Source of the DNA: Cloacimonetes bacterium UBA5210
GTDB lineage: Bacteria > Cloacimonadota > Cloacimonadia > Cloacimonadales > Cloacimonadaceae
Length of the DNA: 64,000 nucleotides
Direction of reading: 5' to 3'
Assembly: GCA_002412625.1 (NCBI GenBank)
Contig: DHVK01000022.1
Coordinates: 1 to 64,000 of the forward strand
The translations under genes were made by a program, and so were the position numbers. Shown piece after piece: positions 24,311 to 32,591 of this stretch (positions are counted from its first letter, which is position 1; each line of letters opens with the position of its first letter). Below the pieces are notes generated by a model that saw only the letters and a list, made by a program, of their open reading frames with translations, searched no databases and was not told the DNA's origin.

Positions 24311-25032
24311 TAGCCGTGAAGGGACTCAGGATCAGCCTGGCGGGCACAGAAATCCTGAAACGCATAGACTTTGTGCTTCCTTTTGGAGAGAATTTGGTAA
24401 TTCTGGGCAAAAGCGGTAGTGGCAAGACAGTGCTGATCAAAAGCCTGTTGGGCATTTATCCGCCGGATGAAGGCAGCATAGTAATCGACGGCATCGATAT
24501 CTACGCTTGCAGTAAGGAAGAGCTGGATTCGGTCAAAAAGCGATTTGCCATGGTCTTTCAACATGCCGCATTGCTCGATTCTTTCACCGTGTTTCAAAAT
24601 GTCGCCCTTCCGCTATATGAAAGAGGTGAGAAGAACGAGAGCTTTATCATGCAAAGAGTGCAGGAATGCCTGCAGCTGGTTGGCTTGGAGCATACTTTGA
24701 AACAGTATCCCGCGGAACTTAGCGGAGGAATGCGCAAACGCATCGGCATAGCCCGGGCAATGGTCTACCAACCGGATTATCTGATCTTTGATGAACCAGT
24801 CTCCGGGCTGGATCCGATCACCGCTGATGAGACGCTGTATTACATGACCCAGATCATCAAAAACAACAGCGCAACTATGATCACAATCACGCATGATCTC
24901 TCCACCATCGGACAACTTGGGCAGAAAGTACTATTCATCAACAACGGCGAACAGATTTATTATGACAAATTCAGCAACCTGATAAGCAGCGATAATGCCA
25001 TCATCCGCAAGTATTTCTCCGCCGAAGCATAA
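24307..25032 (+). CDS. ABC ATPase, MlaF-like, without a neighbouring permease
   Basis: This 241-residue ATPase resembles MlaF, the motor of lipid-transport ABC systems. Visible are Walker A LGKSGSGKTV, a Q-loop VFQHAALLDSFTVFQNVALP, signature LSGGMRKRIGIARAM and Walker B LIFDEPVSGLDP. The start at 24307 is the ATGA overlap with the VanZ-like gene and begins the conserved domain directly. MlaE (permease) and MlaD (MCE) genes normally accompany it, but neither is here, so its partner must be encoded elsewhere or differ. Function is therefore uncertain: phospholipid transport is the best guess. Confidence 0.8.
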   Translation: MIAVKGLRISLAGTEILKRIDFVLPFGENLVILGKSGSGKTVLIKSLLGIYPPDEGSIVIDGIDIYACSKEELDSVKKRFAMVFQHAALLDSFTVFQNVALPLYERGEKNESFIMQRVQECLQLVGLEHTLKQYPAELSGGMRKRIGIARAMVYQPDYLIFDEPVSGLDPITADETLYYMTQIIKNNSATMITITHDLSTIGQLGQKVLFINNGEQIYYDKFSNLISSDNAIIRKYFSAEA

Positions 25033-25540
25033 GCTTGGGAACCCGGTGTTTCTGGGTTTTTTGACTGCTACAGCTTCTTTGATTTACATCGTCGAGAATC
25101 TGTTGTTGCGTGCCCTTCCGGTTCCGTTTTTACGATTGGGCTTGGCGAATATCGTGCTGTTGTATTTGGTCTGGCATCGCAAGCTCTGGCAGGCCTATCT
25201 GGTGACAGTCGCCAAAACCATGATTGGCGGCATCGCTACATTCACTATCCTGAGCCCGGGGGTCCTGCTATCTCTGGGAGGTGGCATCATTGCAGTTTCG
25301 GTAATGAGTCTGGGGCTTCTGATGCGCCCCCGTTTCAGCATCACCGGGATCAGCATTCTGGGCGCAGTCTCGCACAATCTCACCCAGTTGATCTTGGCCC
25401 GATGGCTCATCATTGCTAGCGATAGTCTTTTTGTGTTGACACCAATCCTGATCCTATTTGGCTTGTTTAGCGGTATAGTAACCGCGTACATATGCTATTA
25501 CATCGAAGAGAGGATACCTGCCTTGAAGGCAAAGATATGA
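24995..25540 (+). CDS. Gx transporter family / heptaprenyl-diphosphate-synthase-I-like membrane protein
   Basis: This 181-residue integral membrane protein (about five helices) matches the Gx transporter / Hpre_diP_synt_I family (pfam07456), related to ECF transporter substrate-binding components. Conserved-looking Gly-rich helices (GGGIIAVSVMSLGLLM) and LRLGLANIVLLYLV are visible. The start at 24995 overlaps the preceding gene by 38 bases; a shorter GTG start near 25051 is possible. In other bacteria it often lies beside a NusG-domain-II protein and heptaprenyl diphosphate synthase; neither is nearby. Substrate unknown. Confidence 0.65.
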   Translation: MPSSASISPPKHKLGNPVFLGFLTATASLIYIVENLLLRALPVPFLRLGLANIVLLYLVWHRKLWQAYLVTVAKTMIGGIATFTILSPGVLLSLGGGIIAVSVMSLGLLMRPRFSITGISILGAVSHNLTQLILARWLIIASDSLFVLTPILILFGLFSGIVTAYICYYIEERIPALKAKI

Positions 25541-27609
25541 AGCGAAGAAAAAAAACCAGTGACATCAGCAAGATACTGCAATACACCGGGATCGTTATCT
25601 GCGTCCTGGCCGGCCTTGTGTTGGGCACAATCTGGTTCTACTCGGACGGTCTCCCCCCCACCGGTGAACTCAGAAACTTCACCATGCGCAGTGGCTCTGA
25701 GGTTTATGACCGCAACGGTAAGATGATCTATCTTTTTGCCTTCGAGAAGCGCAAGCTTGTGTCTTTGAAAGAGTTGCCACCGTATCTGATCGATGCGCTG
25801 ATCATCACGGAAGATAAAAGCTTTTATAAGCACTTCGGCGTCGATGTCTTGGGTAATGTCCGCGCTCTGGTGATAGACGTGGTGCGCATGGACTTTTCTC
25901 AGGGGGCAAGCACAATCACTCAGCAAATGGCGCGAAACATGTTTCTGACTCTGGACAAGCGAATTTCCAGAAAGATCAAGGAAATCCTGTTGGCGCTTCG
26001 CATCGAGCGTGAGTTCTCCAAGGATGAGATTCTGGAGATTTACTTCAACAAGATTTTCTGGGGTGGACAGCTGCACGGCGTCGAAGCAGCGGCTTTGAAT
26101 TATTTCGGCAAGCATGCCAAAGACCTTAGCCTGGCAGAATCCGCAACCCTGATCGGCATGATTCAACGTCCGAACTACTACAACCCCATCAAGCATCCGG
26201 ATCGGGCAAAAGGCCGCCGCGATGTGATTTTAGAACGCATGTTGAAAGCAAAGATGATCACCGATGTGGATTATGAACTGGCAGTTTCGTCGCCGGTACG
26301 GTTGCCGGGCAGCTCAATCAGGCAGGTCGCTTCGGATTATTTCATCGAACATATCCGGCTGTATCTTGAACGCAAATATGGCACAGATCGGTTGTTTGAA
26401 GGTGGGCTGAGGATATATACTACTCTGGATCAGGAGCTCACAGTGTACGCGGATTCCGTGATGAACAACTACCTCACAGAAGTGGAAAACCGCTACAATT
26501 ATACCCACAAGTTTGCCGGAGTGAGCCCAAACGCGTTTGATATCAACACTCGCTACCTGCAAGGAGGCATGGTGCTGATGGAAAACAAGACCGGGTATGT
26601 GAGAGCTATGATCGGAGGCAGAAACTTTGCCCATAGCAAGTACAACCGCATGACTCAGGCCAAACGTCAGCCCGGAAGCTCGATCAAACCGGTTTACTAT
26701 ACTGCCGCAATCGAGAAGGGCTATACACCGGCTACGGTAATCAACGATGCGGCGATCACTTTGACCGGTGGCGACGGCAAGAAATGGACACCCACAAACT
26801 ATAGCAAAAAGTACTATGGATTCACCCGAATGCGCACAGCCCTCACCCATTCATATAACATCTGGGCAGTCAAGACGGCTATCGATTTGGGGTTGGACAC
26901 CCTGACCGATGCTTTCAACCGCTTTGGCGTCCAGCGCAGAGTCACGGACTATTCAGCCGCTTTGGGATCTTATGAAGTAACGCCGATAAACCTGATTTCC
27001 GGTTACACTGCTTTCCCCAATGGCGGAACAAGAGTTAGCCCGGTGTTTATCACCAAAGTAGAAGATATCAACGGCAAAGTATTGGAACGCGGAATTGCAA
27101 CCAAGAGCAACGTTACCACCGAGGAAGTGGCATACATCATGACCAGCATGCTGCAATCGGTCACAACCTCTGGCACCGGCGCAGCGGCTCGCAACAATTA
27201 TCAATGGCAAGTAGCAGGGAAAACCGGCACCTCCAGCGACCACAGAGACGCCTGGTTCATCGGGTTCAACAAAGAGTTCACCCTGGGCATTTGGAATGGT
27301 TTCGACAGCAATGCCTCTATCTCTGCCAGTGCAGTGTGCGCGCCGATCTGGGGAAGAATCATGACTCAGTGCATCCGGCTGGACAACAAAGGGAAAACCC
27401 CGCGTAGCGATGACTCACGCTACGCCTTTGTAAAACCGGATAAGATCGTTTCTTACAAAATCAACCCCAAAACCGGCTTCCTCGCAAGCAGTGGTGGCAT
27501 CGACGAGTACTTCATCGAAGGAAGCATACCCCCGGCCATGGCTGACACTTTGCAGTTCAACTTCTACCCTACTCGTTGGGGTTACAACGACACTCTGGAA
27601 CTCGAGTAA
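25537..27609 (+). CDS. Penicillin-binding protein 1A (bifunctional peptidoglycan synthase)
   Basis: This 690-residue class A penicillin-binding protein polymerises and cross-links peptidoglycan. There is an N-terminal membrane anchor (about 17-35), a GT51 glycosyltransferase domain (about 55-230) with ITEDKSFYKHFGVD and GASTITQQMARNMFL, and a transpeptidase domain. The latter shows S381-S-I-K384 (nucleophile), a THSYNIW motif (SxN) and AGKTGTSSDHRDAWFIGF (KTG). The start is the ATGA overlap at 25537; an upstream in-frame Met lies in the previous gene. It would act at the inner membrane facing the periplasm. Confidence 0.95.
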   Translation: MKRRKKTSDISKILQYTGIVICVLAGLVLGTIWFYSDGLPPTGELRNFTMRSGSEVYDRNGKMIYLFAFEKRKLVSLKELPPYLIDALIITEDKSFYKHFGVDVLGNVRALVIDVVRMDFSQGASTITQQMARNMFLTLDKRISRKIKEILLALRIEREFSKDEILEIYFNKIFWGGQLHGVEAAALNYFGKHAKDLSLAESATLIGMIQRPNYYNPIKHPDRAKGRRDVILERMLKAKMITDVDYELAVSSPVRLPGSSIRQVASDYFIEHIRLYLERKYGTDRLFEGGLRIYTTLDQELTVYADSVMNNYLTEVENRYNYTHKFAGVSPNAFDINTRYLQGGMVLMENKTGYVRAMIGGRNFAHSKYNRMTQAKRQPGSSIKPVYYTAAIEKGYTPATVINDAAITLTGGDGKKWTPTNYSKKYYGFTRMRTALTHSYNIWAVKTAIDLGLDTLTDAFNRFGVQRRVTDYSAALGSYEVTPINLISGYTAFPNGGTRVSPVFITKVEDINGKVLERGIATKSNVTTEEVAYIMTSMLQSVTTSGTGAAARNNYQWQVAGKTGTSSDHRDAWFIGFNKEFTLGIWNGFDSNASISASAVCAPIWGRIMTQCIRLDNKGKTPRSDDSRYAFVKPDKIVSYKINPKTGFLASSGGIDEYFIEGSIPPAMADTLQFNFYPTRWGYNDTLELE

Positions 27610-27611
27610 AC

Positions 27612-28781
27612 ATGATCCAGACTATTCTTTACCGGCTTTTACTGTTACTGATCGCTTCCGGAGCGCTCACCTACATCGTCTTTGTGATCCGCTTTTACTT
27701 CGGTTGGAAGAACAAGACGCAAACTAAGAACTTCCGCAAACTGAGAGTCTCCGTGGTAGTGGTAGCCAGAAACGAAGCCAAGAACCTACCTCGCCTGATG
27801 AGCTGTCTGCTATCGCAGGATTATCCCAAAGCCCTGTATGAGATTGTTCTGGGAGATGATGATTCGGACGATGGTACAGAGGACCTGATGCAAAGCTATA
27901 TCGATGCGGGGCACAATGTGCGCTACATCAAATCCTTGGGCAGGGATGATGTGGTTTCGCCCAAAAAGCTGGCGCTAAACAAAGCCGTGACAGCCGCGGA
28001 TGGAGATATCATCCTCACCACAGATGCGGATTGCATCGTTCCCCGCACCTGGATATCCAGCATGGTATCCTGCTTCGCGGATGACGTGAGCATGGTCGCG
28101 GGCTATTCCCGCACGCTGATCCCGGTATGGAGTAAAGCCAGCATCCTGCAGAAATATGAGCATTTGGATTTCGCGCTTACTTACATGGTTCTGGGCGGTG
28201 GTTATACCCTCGGCAAAAGCTGGGCTTGCATCGGGCAGAATCTGGCATACCGCAAGACTGCCTGGGAAGATGTAGGCGGATTCAGCAAGATCTGGCATCT
28301 GATCAGCGGAGACGATGTGAACTTGATGCAACTGATGCGCCGCAAAGGCCACAAGATCATCTTCAATTTTGCTTCGGCCTCCTTCACCCACACGCACCCC
28401 GTAAGCAGCTGGAAGCATTTCATCAACCAGCGCAGCCGCTGGGCCTCAAACATGAAGTACCAGCTCAGTTTCGATCCGGAGTTCTTTTTTATCCTGTTTT
28501 CGATGGCGTGTCTGTATTGGGGAAGCATCATCCTGATGTTTGTGAATCTCAAACTCGGCCTGGCCGTGTTTGCCTATCGCATCCTCATCGAGCACATCAT
28601 GATTTCATATTCTCGCAAGCACTTTGGCGTGAGCGCACGGATGCTGAGTTTTTACCCCGTCTGGCTTGTGATTCAGACCTTTATGCTGGTTTTCACCATG
28701 GTTTTGGGGCAGCTGGGGATATTCATCTGGCATGGTAAGCGCCCCCCGAAAGGAGTACTAAATGCACGTAGTAATATTTGA
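27612..28781 (+). CDS. Family 2 glycosyltransferase, membrane-bound
   Basis: This 389-residue GT2 enzyme has an N-terminal membrane helix (about 1-22), a GT-A catalytic domain with VSVVVVARNEAKNLPRL, a D-rich LGDDDSDDG segment, TTDADC as the DxD-type metal site, and a QRSRW motif (NQRSRWASNMKY) typical of processive or polyprenyl-linked GT2 enzymes. Two to three C-terminal membrane helices follow. The sugar donor and acceptor cannot be read from sequence. It starts 2 bases after the PBP1A stop and overlaps the next gene by 20 bases, fitting an envelope-polysaccharide role. Confidence 0.88.
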   Translation: MIQTILYRLLLLLIASGALTYIVFVIRFYFGWKNKTQTKNFRKLRVSVVVVARNEAKNLPRLMSCLLSQDYPKALYEIVLGDDDSDDGTEDLMQSYIDAGHNVRYIKSLGRDDVVSPKKLALNKAVTAADGDIILTTDADCIVPRTWISSMVSCFADDVSMVAGYSRTLIPVWSKASILQKYEHLDFALTYMVLGGGYTLGKSWACIGQNLAYRKTAWEDVGGFSKIWHLISGDDVNLMQLMRRKGHKIIFNFASASFTHTHPVSSWKHFINQRSRWASNMKYQLSFDPEFFFILFSMACLYWGSIILMFVNLKLGLAVFAYRILIEHIMISYSRKHFGVSARMLSFYPVWLVIQTFMLVFTMVLGQLGIFIWHGKRPPKGVLNARSNI

Positions 28782-29952
28782 TGATATAAAGACACAAGAC
28801 TTTTACCCGCTCACGCACACCCGCTCTTTGGGTGATCTGCGCTGCGGAATCCTGAAACTGAGACAACGTCTGCAACACTGCTTTGATGCCGCAGACAGTA
28901 TGGTAGTGATCGACCCCGGCTTGCAAGATGTGTACAGACTCCGGCATCCGGACTGGAAGATCAACCACAATCCGGAGGGGCCCAAACTGTATCTGAATTC
29001 CAGAATCAAAGTAGAAGCAGATACCCTCGCAAAAGTGAAAGCACTTCCCGCGGAGAGTATGCTGCACAATGAAGACGGCATCATCGCCATCAACACTACG
29101 CGTGATCTTCAGTTTGGCATGGATACATTCTCCGGCTTGAAAAGCATTTCCTGTGAAATCGCTCTATACAACAATCCTGCAGCTCTGATCCACGACAGTG
29201 CCCGCCTCATCAAGCTGGATTTTGACAATATTTTCTATGAGGCAGATAATTACTTTGAGACTGAACCGGGCGTTACCGTGCTGCATCCCTATAATATCTG
29301 GATCGCCGAGGGCGTGAGTTTCGCACCGAACGTTGTGCTGGACGCTTCTGAAGGCCCGATCGTTATCGACGAGGGCGTGAAAGTAATGGCAAACAGCGTG
29401 ATCACCGGGCCCGCATACATCGGCAAAAACAGCGTCATCAAAATCGGTGCCAAGATTTACGGCGGAGTATCCATAGGCCCTGTTTGCAAGATCGGTGGCG
29501 AAGTGGAAGGAAGCATCTTTCAGGCTTATTCGAACAAACAACACGACGGATTCTTGGGCCATGCTTTTGTCGGTGAATGGGTGAACCTGGGCGCTGATAC
29601 GAACAACAGTGACCTCAAAAACACCTATAAAAACGTTAAGACATATAACTATCCTGCCCAAGCTCAGATCGACAGCGGTACCCGGTTCATGGGCTGTATC
29701 CTGGGCGACCACGTGAAAACCGGCATCAACTGCAGCCTGAATACCGGTCTGGTGGTAGGAACCGGATCAAACATATATGGAGGCCAATTGTTCTCTTCCT
29801 TCGTTCCGGATTTCTCGTGGGGAGAAGCTAACCAACTGAGCTCATACCGGTTTGAAGAATTCTGCAATACCGCTTCGATCGTGAAAGCGCGCCGCGGTTT
29901 GGGCCTCAGCAAACAAGATATCGAGCTGCTAAAACACATTCATGGAGAATAA
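28762..29952 (+). CDS. GlmU-like putative sugar nucleotidyltransferase
   Basis: This 396-residue protein is the GlmU-family variant common in the FCB group: an N-terminal nucleotidyltransferase-like domain (about 1-175), starting MHVVIFDDIKTQDFYPLTHT, and a C-terminal left-handed beta-helix (about 185-345) with hexapeptide repeats such as GPVCKIGGEVEGS. The classical GxGTRM nucleotide-binding loop of true GlmU is absent, so the reaction may differ from UDP-GlcNAc synthesis. AAAGGAG precedes the ATG at 28762, although it lies inside the end of the glycosyltransferase gene. Confidence 0.82.
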   Translation: MHVVIFDDIKTQDFYPLTHTRSLGDLRCGILKLRQRLQHCFDAADSMVVIDPGLQDVYRLRHPDWKINHNPEGPKLYLNSRIKVEADTLAKVKALPAESMLHNEDGIIAINTTRDLQFGMDTFSGLKSISCEIALYNNPAALIHDSARLIKLDFDNIFYEADNYFETEPGVTVLHPYNIWIAEGVSFAPNVVLDASEGPIVIDEGVKVMANSVITGPAYIGKNSVIKIGAKIYGGVSIGPVCKIGGEVEGSIFQAYSNKQHDGFLGHAFVGEWVNLGADTNNSDLKNTYKNVKTYNYPAQAQIDSGTRFMGCILGDHVKTGINCSLNTGLVVGTGSNIYGGQLFSSFVPDFSWGEANQLSSYRFEEFCNTASIVKARRGLGLSKQDIELLKHIHGE

Positions 29953-30795
29953 ATGCAAGATTACATAGAAGTTGAATTCAGAACCGGCCGCATGGGCTAC
30001 TTTCTGAATCCCAACAACCTGCCCATTGAACCCGAAGATTTGATCGTAGTGGAAGTGGAGCGCGGTGAAGACATCGCCCAGATCGTTCATATGGCAATCC
30101 CCCGCGATGAGAAAGACATCCTGGATAGCAACGGCAGAACATACCGCATCCTGCGCTGCGCCACCGAAGATGATCTGGAAAAACTACGCAACATCAGCAA
30201 GGAAGAAGACAAAGCGACCTTCACATTCAACGATCTGCTGTTGCATTACCCCTTCGAGATGAAGCTCATCGAAACGGTGTATCAGTTTGACGGCAACAAG
30301 CTCACCTTCTTCTTCACTGCCGATGGAAGGATCGATTTTAGAACCTTTGTGCGGGAGCTGGCCACGATCTTTAAAACCAGAATCGAACTGCATCAAACAA
30401 CAGGACGTGATGAGGCTAAACGCCTGGGCGGTTTTGGAATGTGTGGCAATCAATATTGCTGCTCCAGCTTTTTGAAACGATTCAATCAGGTAACGATCAA
30501 AATGGCAAAGGACCAGAATATGGCGGGTAATCTCTCCAAGATTTCCGGACCCTGTGGCAGGCTTCTGTGTTGCCTGAACTTCGAAGAGGATTTCTATGTG
30601 GAAGAAGGCAAGGACTACCCCATCGTGGGCACTTGTGTGCAATACAAGGATGCCCGCGCCATGGTCTTCCGCATCGATGTCCTGGCGAAGAAGATATTCC
30701 TCACCACAAACGACCAAAACATGATTGATCTCAGCCCGGATGAGTTTTCCCAGCTCAAGATTATCAGCATCCCGGATATTGAGACATGCCCATAA
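29953..30795 (+). CDS. ricT: PSP1-domain protein RicT (YaaT)
   Basis: This 280-residue protein contains the PSP1 domain, with the Cys-rich block CGNQYCCSSF, then GPCGRLLCCLNFE. In Bacillus, YaaT/RicT works with RicA and RicF as a [4Fe-4S] complex that modulates RNase Y-mediated mRNA maturation; PSP1 proteins occur in many phyla lacking the partners. The start follows the previous stop directly. It overlaps rlmN by 10 bases. Confidence 0.85.
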   Translation: MQDYIEVEFRTGRMGYFLNPNNLPIEPEDLIVVEVERGEDIAQIVHMAIPRDEKDILDSNGRTYRILRCATEDDLEKLRNISKEEDKATFTFNDLLLHYPFEMKLIETVYQFDGNKLTFFFTADGRIDFRTFVRELATIFKTRIELHQTTGRDEAKRLGGFGMCGNQYCCSSFLKRFNQVTIKMAKDQNMAGNLSKISGPCGRLLCCLNFEEDFYVEEGKDYPIVGTCVQYKDARAMVFRIDVLAKKIFLTTNDQNMIDLSPDEFSQLKIISIPDIETCP

Positions 30796-31817
30796 ACATC
30801 TTCGGGCTAATGCCCGATCAAATCAAGGAAAGGCTGCAGGGAAAATTCCCGGACTACCGTTATCGCCAGCTTTGCGATTGGCTGTATCAGAAACTGGAGT
30901 CGAATCCCGACCAGATGACAAACCTCCCCAAAGATATGATCACTTTCTTGAAAGAGGAATTCAGTTTTGCATTACCGGAAATTGATCTCGCTGAACAAGC
31001 TGATGACGGCACCACAAAATATTGCCTGAAGCTGGAAGATGGTGCCATGGTCGAAATGGTGCTGATTCCCGCTGAAAACAAGCGCACTTTGTGCGTATCT
31101 TCCCAAGTCGGTTGCTCCCGGGCTTGCAGTTTTTGCGCAACCGGAACCATGGGACTGATCCGAAACCTGAAAACCAGTGAGATTGTCGGCCAGATCATCC
31201 TGGCATCGAGCCTTTGCGCCCCCATTCGCCTCACCAATCTGGTCTTTATGGGCATGGGCGAGCCAATGGACAATCTGAATGATGTTTTGGAAAGCCTATT
31301 GATAATTCAGGCTGAACAAGGGATCGCTTTTAGCCCTCGCCGGACCACAGTCTCCACATGCGGAATCCCCGATGGTATCAGGAAACTTGCAGACAGCGGG
31401 ATCAAGACCAAGCTTGCGGTATCTTTGAACGCGGCCATCGATGAGAAGCGTAATACCCTGATGCCGGTGAACAAGCGCTATCCGCTTCTGGAACTTAAGC
31501 AAGCGCTGTTCTACTATCTTTCGCGCAGCAAGTTCCGCGTCACGTTTGAGTACATCCTGATTCCGGATGTAAACATGGGCAGAGAAGACATCAAAGCCCT
31601 CAGACGCTTTGCCGGAGATCTATCCTGCAAAATCAATTTCATTCCATACAACGCAGTGGCTCAGCTACCCTACAGAAGCCCCACCGAGATCGAGATCGAG
31701 GCATTTTTGAAGGAAGCTGCGAGTCTGAACCAAGCCATCACCCTGCGCCGCAGCAGAGGTACGCAAGTTTGCGGAGCCTGTGGCCAGTTGGCAGCAAGTC
31801 AAGGAGATAAAAAATGA
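30786..31817 (+). CDS. rlmN: 23S rRNA/tRNA adenine-2 methyltransferase RlmN
   Basis: This 343-residue radical-SAM methyltransferase acts on 23S rRNA A2503 and some tRNAs. The [4Fe-4S] motif C110-SRAC114-SFC117 is visible, followed by ATGTMGL. The C-terminal catalytic Cys lies in SRGTQVCGACGQL. MGMGEPMDN and SLNAAIDEKRNTLMPVNKRY are further family motifs. Length matches the family. It overlaps RicT by 10 bases and DeoC by four. Confidence 0.95.
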   Translation: MPINIFGLMPDQIKERLQGKFPDYRYRQLCDWLYQKLESNPDQMTNLPKDMITFLKEEFSFALPEIDLAEQADDGTTKYCLKLEDGAMVEMVLIPAENKRTLCVSSQVGCSRACSFCATGTMGLIRNLKTSEIVGQIILASSLCAPIRLTNLVFMGMGEPMDNLNDVLESLLIIQAEQGIAFSPRRTTVSTCGIPDGIRKLADSGIKTKLAVSLNAAIDEKRNTLMPVNKRYPLLELKQALFYYLSRSKFRVTFEYILIPDVNMGREDIKALRRFAGDLSCKINFIPYNAVAQLPYRSPTEIEIEAFLKEAASLNQAITLRRSRGTQVCGACGQLAASQGDKK

Positions 31818-32587
31818 GAACTATTGAAGATATCGCCCGGGAATTTTTTCCCACCGAAGATCTGGCCCGCTGTGGCGGAGCCCACAATATATGCCTGCAC
31901 TGCGCAAAATGCAGAGCAGAAGAAGCTGATGAACTATATGATCCCGCCAATGGTGTTGCGTCGGTAATCGATGCCACAATCCTCAAAGCGGATGCCACCG
32001 ATGTGGACATCGAAAAACTATGTGCCATGGCCACCGAGCATCAAACTGCTTCTGTGTGCATCAATTCCTACTTCCTGCCCCAAGCCCGGCGCTTGCTGAA
32101 AGATACGGTAAAAATCTGTACCGTGATCAATTTCCCATTAGGCGCGGGCAGCCGAAAAGCGGTGAAGAAAGAAGCCAAAGCGGTTATCGAAGCCGGTGTG
32201 CAGGAATTGGATATGGTGCAAAACATCTCCGCTGTGAAAAGCAAAGATTGGGATATGGCGCTGGAAACCATCAAAGCAGTGGCCATCCAATGCCTGGAAG
32301 AGAAAGTTCTGCTCAAGGTGATCCTCGAAACCTGTTACCTGGATCGGGAAGAGCTGATTATCAGCTGCCTGTTCAGCAAGAAAGCCGGGGCGAAATTCGT
32401 GAAAACCAGTACTGGCTTTGGTCCCTCAGGCGCTACGGCAGAAAACATCGCTCTGATGCGCGAAGTGGTGGGCCCCAAGTTTGGCGTGAAAGCCAGCGGT
32501 GGTATTCGTAACCCCGAAACGGCAAAATTGATGCTGGAAAGCGGTGCAAACCGTATCGGAGCCAGCAGTGTAGCTGCTCTTTTATAG
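31814..32587 (+). CDS. deoC: Deoxyribose-phosphate aldolase with N-terminal four-Cys extension
   Basis: This 257-residue aldolase cleaves 2-deoxyribose-5-phosphate to glyceraldehyde-3-phosphate and acetaldehyde in deoxynucleoside salvage. The Schiff-base lysine is K197 in FVKTSTGFG, with a supporting K168 in LLKVILET. The core starts near residue 48 (VASVIDATILKADATD). Before it lies a 40-residue extension with C20, C27, C30 and C33, which could bind a metal; most DeoC proteins lack this. It overlaps rlmN by ATGA and is followed by the ThyX-like gene, making a nucleotide-metabolism pair. Confidence 0.92.
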   Translation: MRTIEDIAREFFPTEDLARCGGAHNICLHCAKCRAEEADELYDPANGVASVIDATILKADATDVDIEKLCAMATEHQTASVCINSYFLPQARRLLKDTVKICTVINFPLGAGSRKAVKKEAKAVIEAGVQELDMVQNISAVKSKDWDMALETIKAVAIQCLEEKVLLKVILETCYLDREELIISCLFSKKAGAKFVKTSTGFGPSGATAENIALMREVVGPKFGVKASGGIRNPETAKLMLESGANRIGASSVAALL

Positions 32588-32591
32588 GTTC

